DNA of 64,000 nucleotides from Mycteria americana (GCF_035582795.1 NC_134373.1:17630001-17694000), one strand, 5' to 3'; counted from the first letter of the stretch, positions 13,246-27,221 are shown. Notes: generated from the letters alone by a model not told the origin. A program made the numbers and translations.

Positions 13246-15052
13246 TCAACAAACTAGCATTATGGAATGAATAAAAGCCATACCTAACACTGTGCTCAGT
13301 GAATGTTTCACACTATTTGTCTTAGGCTTTCTGATGAAATTATATTATCATAAACCATGAAGCCTTGATGTGCCATTGATACATAGGGATGTGGATCTTT
13401 GTAAGATGAGGCCGCGTGTAACCACACTGAAAAATGGTTTGCCTACAAGCAGGTGTGTTGCCATGTGCAATCCCAAATGCAGCTTGAGGATGCAAAGCTA
13501 CCTTTTTGATGCCCCCAAAAGCATTTCTCTCTCTCTTCCATCTGTCTTTGGCTGCTACTAAATTACAGATTTGTGACAAATGTATGAGTCTGAAGGACCC
13601 TTACAAAATCACTCCACCTCTGGAATTCATACTTTTATTTAGCAGATACAGTGTAACAAGCCTTCTGGCACGTATGATTTTAGTCCTTGTAGGTTGTAGG
13701 AAAATCTTATGTGTCTTTTTAATCCTTTTAACGACATTGAAATATATGTTCACGTTTATTTTCAACTAGAGATCATTTCATTTCCACAGTTTCTCCTTTT
13801 GGGAAAAACACAGTTTCATGGAGATGGAGCAATACAAATGACTGCATCCAACAAATTATCTTTCTAATTTCTACTGTGTGGATACAGAGTGGGTGCTTTG
13901 AAAAACAAAACTCCAAATATTCCAAATTCTCCAAAATCGGGTTTGCATTGAGGCGTCCTGCTGCTAGCAATGCCACTTGCCAGCTGCCAGCCCCCTGGTA
14001 TAGCTTGTGATGTTTTTGCCACGGATTATTGACTGGGCACTGTGGCCAGCAGAGCATTGGTGATTCTGCTCCTGCCTTCGGTTACAGCTGTCTGCAGACA
14101 CGCGGGTACGTGCACGCCTGCTCCAGCCATACCAGTGCAACGCTGTTTTCAAAAGCATTAATCATTGCAGAAGAGCAAAGAGGATAATTGAAGTCCTGTG
14201 GGCATTTGAAATAGTTCAGCCCCACTCTACACTGTGAAGACTGCCAAGCGTTATGTGTTATGAGACAAGTAGAAGATGTTGTTTGAACAGAGTGTGTGGG
14301 GAGAGAGAAATAGACTAAAAGCCACTCTCGGCACACAGCACCTTTTTCAAAGTGCTGACTAGCAGTTTGTGTTTAGACAGTAATTTGGGGCTGAGAGGAT
14401 ACTTTCAGATCTGCTTCTACCGAGCTGAGAAGAGTATGAGGGTGTGGGGAGTGACTTGACTCAACAGGGTTATTTTTCCCTGATTTATGGGCTCGTTCAT
14501 TTCTATGCTCTTATAAGTGGGGTTCATTTTAGGCATGTTATCTCGCCGTTGAAGCCTCTCAGCAGGTACTGATGGTTTGTTGTTTGGAAGATGACTTCTA
14601 CCATAGGTTTACACACATAAATTCAATAATGTAAAAACCTCAGTAGAAATGTGCAGCTGTATATGCTTCAGATGATCCCAGAAGAACAATGCTACTTACA
14701 AGCCACTATGAATTTATAACGTCTCCCAGATAATGGGAAATTGCTCCCATTCTAGAGATACCATATCTCAAAAAAACCCAAACAAACCATGCCACAAAAA
14801 ATAAAAAAAACCCACAAGTGGGAATGGTTTCTAAAGTGAAAATGGGTGGCAGTTTTTGGAGTGTCAGTAGGAATGAAGCATGTCTTCACAGTTGATGCAC
14901 ACTGCGAGAAGCAGAGAAGAACTTAAAAAAGTATCTGTCAGAGCTTTGAGGAACTTTGGGGTGTCTAACATACTTGTCCTCTTGAAATAAGAAGACATGG
15001 TATTATCGCCTGGGAACCAGTAAGAGATCACAGTTTGGTCACTGCAGCAATT

Positions 15053-15102
15053 AAAAAAAAAACTGAAAAAAAAACCCAAAAAACAAACAAAAAAAAAAAA
15101 CA
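15053..15102 (+). repeat. A-rich low-complexity tract
   Basis: About 50 bases are made almost wholly of A runs broken by C (AAAACCC and AAACAAAC units). The same A/C style recurs at 14768-14816, 45138-45162 and 63462-63530. No target-site duplication or upstream retroelement body was seen, so it is annotated as simple sequence. Confidence 0.7.
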
Positions 15103-15417
15103 GAAAAGGAAGGGAGGGTATGGTGCAGTTCAGATATATATGCCCTGAAGCCCTGGCTGTTTCAAATTACAGACGAATATGCATACAATTGAGCTTAAAA
15201 GGAATGGCCCTGTTCATATAAATGTAGCAGAAAGTGCCCATTAAAAGACATTAAATGTAACGATAAGCTCTGCCTACTATTACGACCAAACTCACTTCTT
15301 AATCTACGCCACAGTTTATGTTCATATAAGGTTTCAGTCAAGCCATTTATTTTATCTCCTCTTTTGCTGTTTCAAGAAAGAAACAGGAAGATTGGCTAAA
15401 ATTTTCTCTCGTTTTAG

Positions 15418-15558
15418 GCAAATGCAATCCTGATGTCTGTGGCCTGAAGGAAGAGCTGCCCTCCCACCAGAGGAGGAGGAGGGCTCTGTTGGCATCTGGC
15501 AGCAGGAGAGGAACAAAGGCTTGGCTCTGAGACGTACAGCTTGCTGCCGGTGTTACAG
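15418..15558 (+). other. Orphan exon-like segment (141 nt)
   Basis: The left border is a good acceptor (TTTTCTCTCGTTTTAG ending 15417) and the right border a strong donor (ACAG|GTGAGA at 15559). Every frame meets a stop; the longest open stretch runs from 15420 for 36 codons and then stops. A coding role would therefore need it to be a terminal exon, and a noncoding RNA exon fits better. It is GC-richer than its surroundings and contains a (AGG)4 run. Confidence 0.22.
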
Positions 15559-18500
15559 GTGAGATATTTCTCTTTGTAATAAGCAGACATATCATAACGT
15601 GAGTGAAACTGTGTAGTTGCAATACTGAGTGTAAGTCTGGGCAAATCAGCTCACGTAAACGTGATTTGGGGTTCAAAAGTCGTCGACTGACAAGGCAGGA
15701 TAGGAAGTCTATTTAATAAGTTTCCTTTAAACAGCAAAGTCCTGTGTGTTACACACACTCTTGCTGGAGAGCAGAGGGAACTGGGGAGCCAGCACCACTA
15801 GCAGAGCCGCAGTGACTACTCACACGAGCTTGGAGCGACGGGGCAGCCGAGGCAAGCGGCTGGAGGCACCAGCAGGGACAGCCCGTGATGACCTGCTCGG
15901 ACCCGTGGAGCTTCAGGAGCTGGAGGCCCTGCTCCTCAGCAGCGTAGGCAACACGGCCCCCCAGCCCAACAGCCATAACCGGCAAGACTGAGGTGTTACT
16001 ATAGGATGAGAAAAACAGCCACAGGACCCAGCACAAGAGATTAAAGAGAAGGACTGTATATTATATACTTGCACTTCTGGAAAGGAGTAGTTATGTGTTA
16101 TATACTACCCTATCTCCCTGTTACCACCTCCTCCTCCCCCGCTTCTGTGAAATACTGTTCTAATATTTGAGTTCATCTGTCATTTACAAGTGGGAATAAT
16201 TAGCTCAGTTTTATATTTCCAAGTTTCAGGGTACATATTTAACCTGGTGTTTATTAGAAATGCCTGAAGTTTGAACTCAGCCCTTTTTGCTGTCAGTAAA
16301 AGCCTGACACAAGGGTTGTATTCCCCCATCTTCATAATTATGATATTTCCTGAAATACTTTGCAGTTAACGTTTGGATATTAAGCCCTAATAAATACCCA
16401 GAAAAGTGTGAGAAGTTCCATATGCTGCCATGTACTTCCATATACTGCAGGGCATCGTTGAATCTTCAAATTTGTTCTTATTTAAATTATATGTGCCTCT
16501 CTTCTTATTACAGCTTGAATATGTGCTCTAGCTATTTCTAACAAATGTAAGGTCATCAATTGCCTCGCAGTTGTTTCCAGCACCCAGCATTACGTTAAAC
16601 GCCTCTGCCATACTCAAAAGAGTGGCTCATCTTTCAGTGAAGACTTTATAACGCATAGAATGAGGCACGAGAAAGACACCAAGTGATTGGCAACCTGAGG
16701 TCAGTTTGTGTGAGCAGGCTGCATTCCTCCCACCTCCCTCCCTGCGGGGTCAGGGATGCAATTGGTACAGGCGCTCATAATATGCCTTCCTCAATCTAAG
16801 TGTGGGTGCTTGGCAGGATATTCTTCACAGGGACGCCTGATGGCTTTGAGATGCTTTCTTGCTCTTGCTCTGGAATACTCTAGACTTACTCATTTTGAGG
16901 CATAAGGCTTGGCTCATTTGTTCCAATTTTCCTTCAAAGAGGGGAACAAAGCATGAAGTATAGGCTCCTGTGTCTACCCTGGATAGCAGCTACTGCTTGT
17001 GGGAGAAATTAAATAGATTGCATTTTCATTTTTTGCAGTCTGAAATGGCTGATGGGACATTCAGTTGTGGTAGTTAAGTTCCTTAAACTATGCTAAATTT
17101 CAAAAAATAGGAGAAAAAAATTTGCAACTTAACAGAAGTTACTGGTAGTTCAGGTATGATTTTAAAAAGATACTGCACCCACTATTGGTTTAACTTACTT
17201 TTATTTTTCATTTAAATATGCATGACTTACTGGGTTAGTAATATGTGAAAATATACCTTGTTCTTTCTTAGAAAGGCAAAGTTTCTCTTAATATTCCTAT
17301 CTGTAGTCTCTGCCTACTTTACATTTGGACCCCGACATACAAACCTCACGTTGTGGTTTTCAGTGGTCAAGATATTCATTTGTGAAGCTGTATTTCTGTA
17401 AAGGCCCCTACCATGTACTAATCTCACAGCAGAGAATGCTTGACTGTTATTTAGATCACCCCACTTTTCTAGCCCATTTTCCAATGTTGAAGTTTCTAAG
17501 TAATCATCTGTTACTTCAAATAATATAAAAATAGCATGTCATTACCATTAAGTACCAACTGCAAGGATTTAATTTTAAACCATTTCTCCTTCCTCTGACT
17601 GAAGAAATGCCTCTGCGATCATTTTTAACCTTTCATCAGGATAATTGCTAAATAATTAAAAATGGTTAAATGATGAGAACCTGAGAGATTTGAAAATTAT
17701 TACTGAAGTATGTATTTCACTGGAGCAATGACTTATATGAATCTGTTTCAAAATAAAAGCAATGTGTATTCACCAGCAGCAGCAGCACAAATTCTTCATA
17801 TGTGCTAGATCTTCTGATATATGTGCTCATGCCTTAGTCACTTACAGCTGCCCCTGGTCCCACCTCAAGCCATAAAGACCCATCTCACTGCAAAGAACTA
17901 CCTGTGTGCTGAGGCTGAGCTCTACTTCTCCAAGGTTACTTCATAATGCTTTGCAATGTCTTCATTTACACTAATACAAATTACTTATTCCACAGAATAA
18001 ACCGTGGAAAACAATGTAAAGGCTCTATAATCCCGTTCTATTTTTGTAGCAGATATTGAGTATTTCCTTGCTTCTGTTAGCTGAGCTGATTAGCATGCTG
18101 AGTTTTTCTGCAGTTTCTCCCCTCTTCTCAATGAGCTCCATGTGCTGATTTTGGATTTGCCTTTTATACATCCTTTAGGAGCTGACAGTCATCAGCCTCT
18201 CCATCCTGCCCCATCTCTGTGAGTCCTGGGGATTTACTCACCCTCCTTTGACTCCTAATGTGGGTATGCTTAGAAGCTGCACATAGATCTGCTGGGATGC
18301 TGATGACCTGCTAATCTAGGTGCCATCAACACGTGGGCCCTTATATCCTCTCCGGCCCTTTGTTCCAGGCACTCGCTGTCATTCTCCACTCACCCCAATC
18401 TTAACATTTCTACTACAGCTCTCTGCATAACGAGGGTAGGAACAGGGGGAGAAACTGGAGGTATTTATTGGTGGGGGGAGGAGAGCAAGGGTAGGAGAAA

Positions 18501-18567
18501 CCATGGGAGCATGACATGGACAGCAGAAATCTGTCAGAAGCCTGGCTGCTCCCTAAACGAATGATTT

Positions 18568-18596
18568 CCCCCCCCCTCCCTTTTTTTTTTTTTTTT
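18568..18596 (+). repeat. C-run followed by T16
   Basis: A run of nine C, then TCCC, then sixteen T. Read on the minus strand it is an A16 tract followed by a G-rich run. It lies about 40 bases outside the U5 end of the adjacent LTR-like element. No target-site duplication was found that would mark it as a retrotransposed tail. Confidence 0.7.
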
Positions 18597-18638
18597 AGTT
18601 CTGGTGGTGAATTAGCGCACATAGTGCTACGGTGACAC

Positions 18639-18993
18639 TGTCACCGAAATCGGGAATAAACCTCTTAACAGCACTGTAGCATTAAGAAGCAGGCGTTCTC
18701 TTTATTGCAGCGCTGGCTGCACAGGGGATCCTTCCACCTACCATGCATGCCAGTTTACACAGATCTAGGTTCATTTATACAGTATATCTTTCCATATGCA
18801 TAGGTTTTCATACTACTAGGTGGGACTATGTTAATTAGTAGCTTACATAATGATGATTTAGCATAACGCATGCTCAGTTTTTCACGTGGGGGTCCTCTGG
18901 TGGTCGTAGATCCCAAACCCATGCTTTTCAGGTCATGAATTCAGGGTCATTCTTCCTTTTAAGGCTTAATTTTCTCCATTGTTAAATATCACA
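18639..18993 (-). mobile_element. LTR of an endogenous retrovirus, antisense, probably solo
   Basis: Read on the minus strand, this 355-base segment has LTR layout. It starts TGT (18993) and ends ACA (18639). A TATA-like TGTATAAAT lies near 18775, an AATAAA polyadenylation signal at 18701-18706, and a short U5 follows. The U5 edge forms a perfect 8-bp inverted repeat with the flank (18630-18646, one-base centre). No primer-binding site follows U5 and no gag, pol or env frame lies on either side, so it is most likely a solo LTR. A clean 5- or 6-base target duplication is not visible, so the exact ends may be off by several bases. The class is not decided; ERVK-like is my guess. Confidence 0.55.
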
Positions 18994-19919
18994 TGCTGGA
19001 AGATCCGGTTTTACCAGGATATTCTTGGGTTTTCTTTTGTTTCTTCTTGGTTGACCCTTTGAACTTTATTCTTTACATGTTCCTCACTTATTTTCCAACA
19101 CCACTATTAGGACTCCCAAATCACATCTCTGTCTACAGACCTTCTTCAGGTCCTTCTCAAGTTCATCCTTTTTGTAGGTAAGTTTGTCTTCCCAATAGTT
19201 TTTGGTAAAATCATGGAAAGTTCTGTGTGGCTTTCACTCCCCATTTTGAGGGTGTGGATATATCTTATATCTAATCACATACCTGCATCTCCCCTTTCCG
19301 CAATATTCTTCTTTCCGGTTGGATCATGTACCTTTAGTGGTGGATGTGATTCTGCAGGCAGTGCTGATGCAACTACCCTTTGAATTGCAATTCCCTCGGT
19401 TTCACCTAAACCTCTCAACAGCCACTTCTTTCTTTCTGTATGCTTTCATCTGTTGCTGTGCCATTCATATTCAGTCAAAGTTTATTTAATTTTTTTGGCT
19501 GCGGTTTTTGGGGAAGTAGTGGCAGAGAGCTTGTTTTGTTTTGTTTTTCTGTTACAGGTTCCAAGGTAGGTAGTTTGCTGAATTACCAGTAGCATCTATA
19601 CAACCCTAATGACCCTTCACTCCTGTCACTTTATTTATGCCTTTGAGCTGTTTAAATCAGGGGCACCTGGCTGGAAACAAAGGGAAGTGGCTCTCTGAGT
19701 GTTTTCACAAATAAAAGTAATGTGCCTATTGCTTCAGCTATATCCCCACCACTTCCTCACGGCGCATTTAGCACAAGGGTGTTCAGCAGGCTTTGTTAAA
19801 CACCTGCTCAGAAAACCTGCTGAGTACCGGAGGCCACGGGAGCGCAGCAGCCCATTAATGCTTGCTTTTGAAAATGCTGGTCTAACACTAATACAGCAGT
19901 CGTGATCCTCTGTGAGAAA

Positions 19920-20050
19920 GTGCTCTAAATGCAAATTTTAATCAATGCCATTTCCTCATAAATCAGTCCCTCTAGCTTCCTAATTATCTGCGCCAGGCTC
20001 TGAATTGTCATTATACTTCTCATATTGAGGTTCAGATTGAAAGTGATATC
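19920..20050. promoter_or_regulatory. Candidate homeodomain/POU-rich regulatory element
   Basis: A perfect octamer ATGCAAAT (19929-19936) is followed within about 70 bases by TAATCAAT, CTAATTATC and GTCATTATAC. Such a cluster of POU and TAAT-core words is typical of conserved noncoding enhancers, and the block lies about 12 kb upstream of the SESTD1 promoter. This is a motif-based guess; AT-rich DNA produces TAAT words by chance. Confidence 0.2.
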
Positions 20051-23000
20051 TTCCTGTGCTGCACAGGAAAGGATTATCGCTTTGCTGCTTTATCAGGGAT
20101 CTGAGCATACAACATGAAGCTGACTAGCACGCCTTCCTCTCTCCCGTGCGCAAGGTTCCACCACTGCAGCTCTCCTACTGTAAAGCTACTTATTTTTTAT
20201 TCTTCCTTAAACAAACAAACCAACAAACCCTACATGATGCTTCTGCAGTACTGTCACTTACAGCTATTTTTAAGAAATGCCAAAATGAAAGTTGAGCCAA
20301 CATCAGGCTTATTTTATTATGCAGTTCATAAATCATGTGACCATAACTGCTGTTTCCCTTTCTTCCTCTGCTAACATTTTTGCAGCCTCCTGCTTTTTCT
20401 GAACAACTGAAAACCTCTAAATCAATAAAATTAAAGTGAATTTTCACTGGAATGGCTTACAGACATCTAAGCTTTCAAAACCACTGTGAAATAATTTCCC
20501 CCCCCAGTAAAATAGATGTGAAATTCGTTGGCAAGCAAGTGCATGTTCCGTTTTGTTACGTGCAAATAGAATAAAAAAAGGAAGTATGATTCCTATATTA
20601 TAATTGTTTGAAAAATAATTGCATGCAACGTGTTTCCACTACCAATAAGCAGAGCTTATTTATTGATTTAATAATGTAAAAATAATCATATGCTTTTATT
20701 AGGTGGTTTAGTTTCCTTATGATTGGGCGTAACATTGTTATACCTAACCACTATATATATAAAATTTATTATTGTTGGTGTTTATTGTTAATAAAATAAT
20801 AAATGAAAATGAGAATATGATTATATTTTAAAAGTACAGTCCTTTTCCTGCAACAAACAGTAAACATTTTGCACATTTTTAGGAAATTTATTTTTGATTC
20901 TTTAAATGGAGACTTTTAAAGATATTTTTGCAAAGCAAAGAGAAAAATTTTTCCTTTTGCATTTGAAACTGAAATTAGAAATGCAGTTTGTCTTTTCAAA
21001 AGATTGTGTAGTGGCTCAGCACTCAGGATACTGTAGTTTATTAATGACTTTGAAGGCATGCTCTGCCAGGGAAGCCTAAAAATGTAATTGAAAAAAAAAT
21101 GCATGGCGGCCACTGATAAAAATAAGGATATTAATGAATATGCAGAATAGAAAAACTTGAAATCTATTCAAGGGTGAAAATTTCGAGGCATAATCTGGAT
21201 TAAACCCAAATACAATGTTTTATTTACCGACTACAAAACAGAGAGATTTTAGGGTTTTGTTTGCTTTCTGTTTTGCTTTGCTGCTAATTAGCTGCTGCAA
21301 ACGTTTAAAACTGTGTATCTGTGTCCTGCTCCCTGTGAGAAGCAAAGGAATGCTGTGCATTTTCAGTGATGATCTGGGATGTACCCCGTACACTCTGGCT
21401 CTGGAAGGTAAACTGCCTTTGTTAAGAGCAACTTGGGTCTGGCCTCTAACGTCTGCTTTACAGAACAGAGATACCCAAAGACAGGTTTGTCAGGTTGACT
21501 CATCTTTCATGCAACTAAAAGCTCATTGTGCTATTCCAAAAGACTTCCGGTAATTAGAAATCTGATTTTAAATCTTTTATACCGCTCATATACTTACATG
21601 GTTTATAGGTGATCTGAAGTCCAGACCACAGTCCTGCCAGTGGAGCTACAGCAATGTTTGAAATGAATAGGGCTTCTTGTCGGTAGTGGCTACCTATACA
21701 GATCCGATTACAAGTTTTGCACTCCAGTGCAAAAAATACGTCTAATTCTGCAGATATTTTACTGAAACAAGCAAATTCATATACATGAGTAGTCACCTTG
21801 AATTATAAATACAAGCGCACTAATTATACTGATGAGGCTTAGCAGGGCTGGAGCAAGAATTACGAAAAGGCTTTTCTCCCCATTCTAGCAAAAATGGTTT
21901 AATTTCTTACATTGGGTTGAAAATTAAACAGATTGAAGGAAGAAGTCATACATAACTGCCTGGGCAATCTCTGCGCAGCTTACAAATTCTGACTGATCTC
22001 AAAACATTTCTGTATTACTAAATATCACAGCGTATGTGTAACCTGCTGCACGCTGCCAGAGGTTGACACGCATTCAAGAACTGGAATAGTGGCAGGCCCC
22101 TGAACTTTGCTGCACTCAAGGGGAAGCCACTTGAAGAATGGCACAGCAGCAACATAGAAAACCCTGGCTAGTCAATTTTGTTGGACAACAGCAAAACGTT
22201 TGGAGAGAGGACTAGTGAAGTCAGGGGTTGATACCAGGGGAGGCACAAAGGACTGACCGACTGCTCAGAGGGAAGGCCACGTGTGACTTAACAGGAGGGA
22301 TTTACTTTTTAACTCGAGGTAGAGTTTGATGAATACTTCCTTCAGTCCAAGCGCTGGCTGAATCAACTTTGCAGGGAGGGTAAGAAGCTGGTTTTGATCT
22401 TAGTCAGCTCTCCAGCCTGGCTCGCTGTGTAGCTGCACAAATTAAATGCACAGTGAAAAGGCAGTGGCGACAGGGGCAGGTACAAATGAAGTTGGGGCTT
22501 ATCAAACTCTGGCCTGAGATGACCAGCCACGGAGGAGAACCTGCCTGTAGGTGGGAGGATGGAGAAACACTTGCCATCTTCCAGGTGACAGAGGCACGGG
22601 TAGACAGGCACATGGGCGCAGTGGGAGAATTTTGAGCTAAACCCAAAACATGTTTAGAGCAGGGAGGAAACCAAAACAGGGACATGCATAACGAAGTTTC
22701 TACTGTTAGCTGAAGGCCAAGCTGAGAGGGCTGTTTACTTCCCTTACGGCACGACACTGAAGCGATAAACTCTAGGCACTAAACAGGCCAGCAAGTTTAG
22801 AGTTCAGAAAAGGACTTCACTTGAGCTAGTGAGGATGTTGAGGGAGCTATAGGGGAAGAGTTGGCACTAGCACTGGTGACAACAACTGACGGGCATAAGG
22901 ACATGTTTCTGTGAAGGGCTAATAGATGGCCTAGATGGTACAGAAGCCAATGAAAACAGATGGGGCCTGTTTATCCTAAGGAAGGTTTAAAAGCATGCTG

Positions 23001-24407
23001 CTTCTGGCTGCACGCGCTTAGTATGCTCATGAATTTTAAGCAGGAAGGTTCATTAGGACAATTTGCTGCAATGTCAAGATACGGAAAACTCAAATGTTTC
23101 TTGCCAGTGCTGAGAATTCTAACTTTCTACAGGTTTTTTTCCCCTATTTTATTCCAGATTCTTATCATACAGGCATTCATAAATACAGGGCAGCAAATTA
23201 TAAGCAAAATACTTGCTTTTAGGATAAAAAGGCAAACAGTAGTCTGGTTCCAGTTGCTGATTATAACTAGAGGACATATGTTTTTTACTTAAGGATAAAG
23301 TATGAAAGATAGCCACAGTCAGTTATGAAAAAGGGTTTAGGAGAAGAATGAATGAAAACCAATTATTTCATAAAATCACGTGAAACTAGCAGAATCCTTG
23401 CAAAATGCTTAAGCAAAATAATCTCACAGCTCTGCATTTATTGCGTTGTTTCAAATACGTCGACATTCCAAATATAATTCTGATTCAGTTAAACCAAACT
23501 TTTCAAAAATCCTGAAATGTGAGCCTGTGTAGAAATAAGCAATAAAACTCTTAGCAAGCAATACATCCACTAAAGAAGCACAGAACTTGAAAAGCCCTAG
23601 CTCCAGATGGGCATTTCATTAGGTACAAATTCTGCTTCCTCCTCCAGCTCAAAACACAATTTTGCAAAACCTGAAAAGGAATAGAACCGCCACAGTTTTG
23701 CTGAAAGACGCACGTGTACCATGTTGCAATAGCTGTTCCTTTTCTGTAGAGTCTGAGAACAAACACAGCAGCTTGAATAGCTCACCATAAAAGGATCTAC
23801 AAACCACAGATCAACTGGCTGGATTTGATGGGTAGGTATAGACAGGCTGTCGTGATAGTTGTGAGTCAGCTGCTGCATACCCTGCATCGGACTGCAGGAA
23901 AGAGTCCACCCAACTCCTGCCTCTCCGAAGCTAAACCAGTTAAATACTAAGAAATAACTAAACTTCAGCTCTCAATGCTGAAGAATGAAGTAGATTTAAA
24001 CACTTACCATTACAAGAAAGATACTACTGAAGCAATAAGGAACTCATCAATAATTTTTACAATACAAGAAATCAGCTTGTACACAATCAAAATGACTAAT
24101 TTTAAATTTCTTACCTAATGCAAGTACAGAAATATTTTCTCCCCTTCCCATGCCCTACAAGTGGAGTTGCACACATGTACTTGAGCTGCCTCTGTGCTCC
24201 CTGAGATTCCTTTCCTTTTATCCGTGTGCATCTGATAAGTTTCCTTATAGTTTGTAGTACTGAAAGTTTAATTCATAGTACGTTGGGTTTTCAACCTACT
24301 CACGGGCTCATGGGAAGAATATGAGGAGTTTTAGTGATATTTTCTTTAGAAAGGATCATTTGCTGAAGTAAAAGTTGCCATGAGTCTGTAAGGGAATGTT
24401 TTTATCC

Positions 24408-24423
24408 TTTTTTTTTTTTTTTT
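24408..24423 (+). repeat. Poly-T tract (T16)
   Basis: An uninterrupted run of sixteen T. Similar runs lie at 37686-37707 (22), 43970-43987 (18), 46749-46763 (15) and 52269-52285 (17). They look like ordinary homopolymers with no retroelement body beside them. Confidence 0.8.
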
Positions 24424-27221
24424 ACACGTAGAAATGTAAATTTTCATGTTTTGTAAAATTTTGTTACATACAGTAACTCAGTGCATGATAACATTTTTCA
24501 ACAATATTTGGTTTTATTAAAGTTTTTCAGTATTACCTTATTAAGTAAAAATTGTTGCGTGATATTATTGTTCATCTCTGCCCTATTTTTCCTGTCTCTC
24601 AGTATGAGCTGTTCTGAAATTATGTTCATGTACTAGAAGACAAAGTGCCAAGTACCTAATTTAGTACTCAAGTTACATCCAAATTTCAGTTGTTGTATAA
24701 CACCAAATACTGTAAAGACGAAAAGCTCAAGAAATCCTTGCCTCAGATTAGAAAATTATCAGCATTTTGGATTAGACAGCATTATTCATATTCCATTTAA
24801 ATAGTGCCTTATTCTCAAGGTGGCCTGAATGACTTTAACAACCTATTTGTAATGTGTGTGACCTCTGTGAGTAAGATCAGTATTGCAGCCTGATTGCCCA
24901 TGACTTCTGATGAATGTGTGCAGAAAAGTGATAGAGGAAGAGGTTTACAAACTACTTGTGAACTTTGCAAAACAACAACAAAACAAGGACCAATGACTGG
25001 GATTTTAAAACACCTCTGTGGATCAGAAACATGTCCCATGATTAGGCTCCTAGGGCTTTTGGATGTGTTTGAAAATCCTGGCCATTCTAAGATTTCAGAA
25101 ATATTTTAAGTTAAGGATAAACACAATTAACTATATTTGAGACTACTCTTTCAAAACGCATTAAAGTTTGTACACAATGGTTTTGATAAAGCAATGAGAA
25201 ATTACCTCCACACATTCCAAAATGTTTTACTTTTTAATTATAATTACAGGTGTAATTCCTTTCTTTGTTAAAATAGTTGGGTTTTTAGCCATGACATCCT
25301 CTCTTTCTTGAAGAGGATTTCTGACATGCAGGGTGAACACTAAATACTGAGTAACTGAACACCTCCTAACACTGAACCTCTATAAAATAAGCACTCTTCT
25401 ACACCAAAGGTTACAATTTAAAGCTCCTAAATGCTTAATAAACATAATAAACTATAAAGTCTGGAAGCTTTAAGGACATCCATAGACTAGCAGACATAGC
25501 GATGAATTTTAACCAGCTCAGCCACTTAGTCCTAAAAATGGCTTTTCTCTGACAGTGAAGAGCTCTGGCTTATTGCCTCTAAAAATAGCTCGTATTTCTT
25601 ATCCGCTTTCAATTCACTGTTGCTAACAATGATTGTGATTAGTGTTAGTATATATGCTGGAAGCCAGCTGCTGTTTATAAAGTTAGAAATCCAAGCCATA
25701 TGAAGAGGAACCTATACAGAGAATGTATTTAAAATCCGTAACTGACCACTTCTTGTTAACATAGAAAGATTTGCTATTTAGACATAGAGAAAAAAATGTT
25801 ATTGGGATACTCCTTTCAATGCATTCTCTTTCCAAATGATTCCCCTTCTGACCCCTAGGAGAAAACTACAGAGGTTTTCTCTTAAGAGCATGCTCGTTAG
25901 CACCTCCTGGTCAGAACTGCACTAGAATCTAGAATCACCCAATATAGGGAATGCACACAAAAAATGTAAAGCCATCTTTGCCTTCCCCTTTTCTAAGCCC
26001 GCATGAAGTAACAGCTACAGTACAGGACACCCATTCCTTGATCTCTGACGTCCATTACCTCCATCTAACCTCCTTTATGCTGTTAACATTTTGCTAATAT
26101 TTCATTCTGAAGCTGGAAATAAAATGTAAATCTAATGTAAGCAAAATTGGTGGTGGTACTGAATGTAGGTAGCTGCTTCTACAGGCTAATGCTAATAAAG
26201 CCCATGGCCAAAGAGCGAGCAAGTTGTAGGGAGACAGTAAGTAATCAAGTCTCACTAGAAAAAACCCTGTTCTTTCTTTTTTTGGTGCAAGCAGAAGAAA
26301 GCAGCATGGAGCTGCAAATATGGTTCCAGCAGAACATTAGGTGCTTTGTACAGGAGTCATTGAAAATGTCACTGACTATCAGCACTCTCTCTGTTACTTC
26401 TATAGTTAGCATTTCAGTCTTGTTTTTTCAGAGCTGTTATGCCTCATGTGACAACGAGTATGGTAAGTACAGTTGTTCCTTTTCTTCAGCAAGTACCACA
26501 GCAGTAATCCCTGATCAGATTGAGCCATCAGGTGACAGAGTATGCTGTAGACATCCCACCAAACCTGCTCAGTGGTATGGCACAAGCACCTAACATGACA
26601 GGTAAGTTGGTTCTCATCTCCTTCCCCTGCAGCCACAAATGGGACCTGAGACGTGCCCATCTCCATTCTGCTGTTGTGTACCTTCTAACTGAAGCCACAG
26701 AGATGGGATCAAGATCCATACCCTTGTTACTGCATGTGAGACTCAGGCCAGACCCTGTGGACCGATTTCCTGTGTAGAAAGGAAGGCATTCCCCCTCTAT
26801 TATGGAGGCTCGGGGTCTACTGCCAGCCAGAAACCATTTCTCCTTCACAAAATTAAATAAATTTGTGAGGAAACCATGGTCATGTTTAAGAAACCCAGGC
26901 AGCAATATATTGACTGCAGACAGCTTTGCTTCCCATTAAGCATTTCTCAGGTAGCTACTTCAGCAATGCAGCCTTTAGGCTTCTATTTTATTTTATTTTT
27001 TACAAGAAAGCCCTTATTTCCTCAGTAGGAAGGAAAGGACAAGTTATGAAGATTGTATGTTATAGAAAATAAAAAGTAATTAAACAAAGTAATAAAAGTC
27101 AGTGCAGAGTTTGCTGCAGGACATACAATCCAACAGCCTCTGGTACTTGAAAGGATATGATGAGATGAGGGTATGCTTTATTGTTTCTACCTGAGCACTA
27201 AGAAGCATATGAAAAAAAGAC

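Larger units (their letters stand above)
11144..18567. other. Intergenic DNA with purine tract and exon-like segment
   Basis: No gene is recognised. The stretch contains the purine-rich tract at 12990-13245, an A-rich low-complexity tract at 15053-15102, an exon-like piece at 15418-15558, and a GC-richer patch at 15770-15980. A short (CAG)4 run is at 17774-17785. The remainder is ordinary AT-rich spacer. Confidence 0.6.

Noticed and set aside
24894..25109. Frame with a CELC pair, checked as a ZNF385B-type zinc finger
   Set aside because: The histidine pair at the right spacing is absent and the flanks do not match the ZNF385B fingers I remember.
26147..26593. Frame containing ELQIWFQQN, like homeodomain helix 3
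   Set aside because: Only about seven residues match, the conserved arginines after them are missing, and no upstream homeodomain helices are present. Chance.
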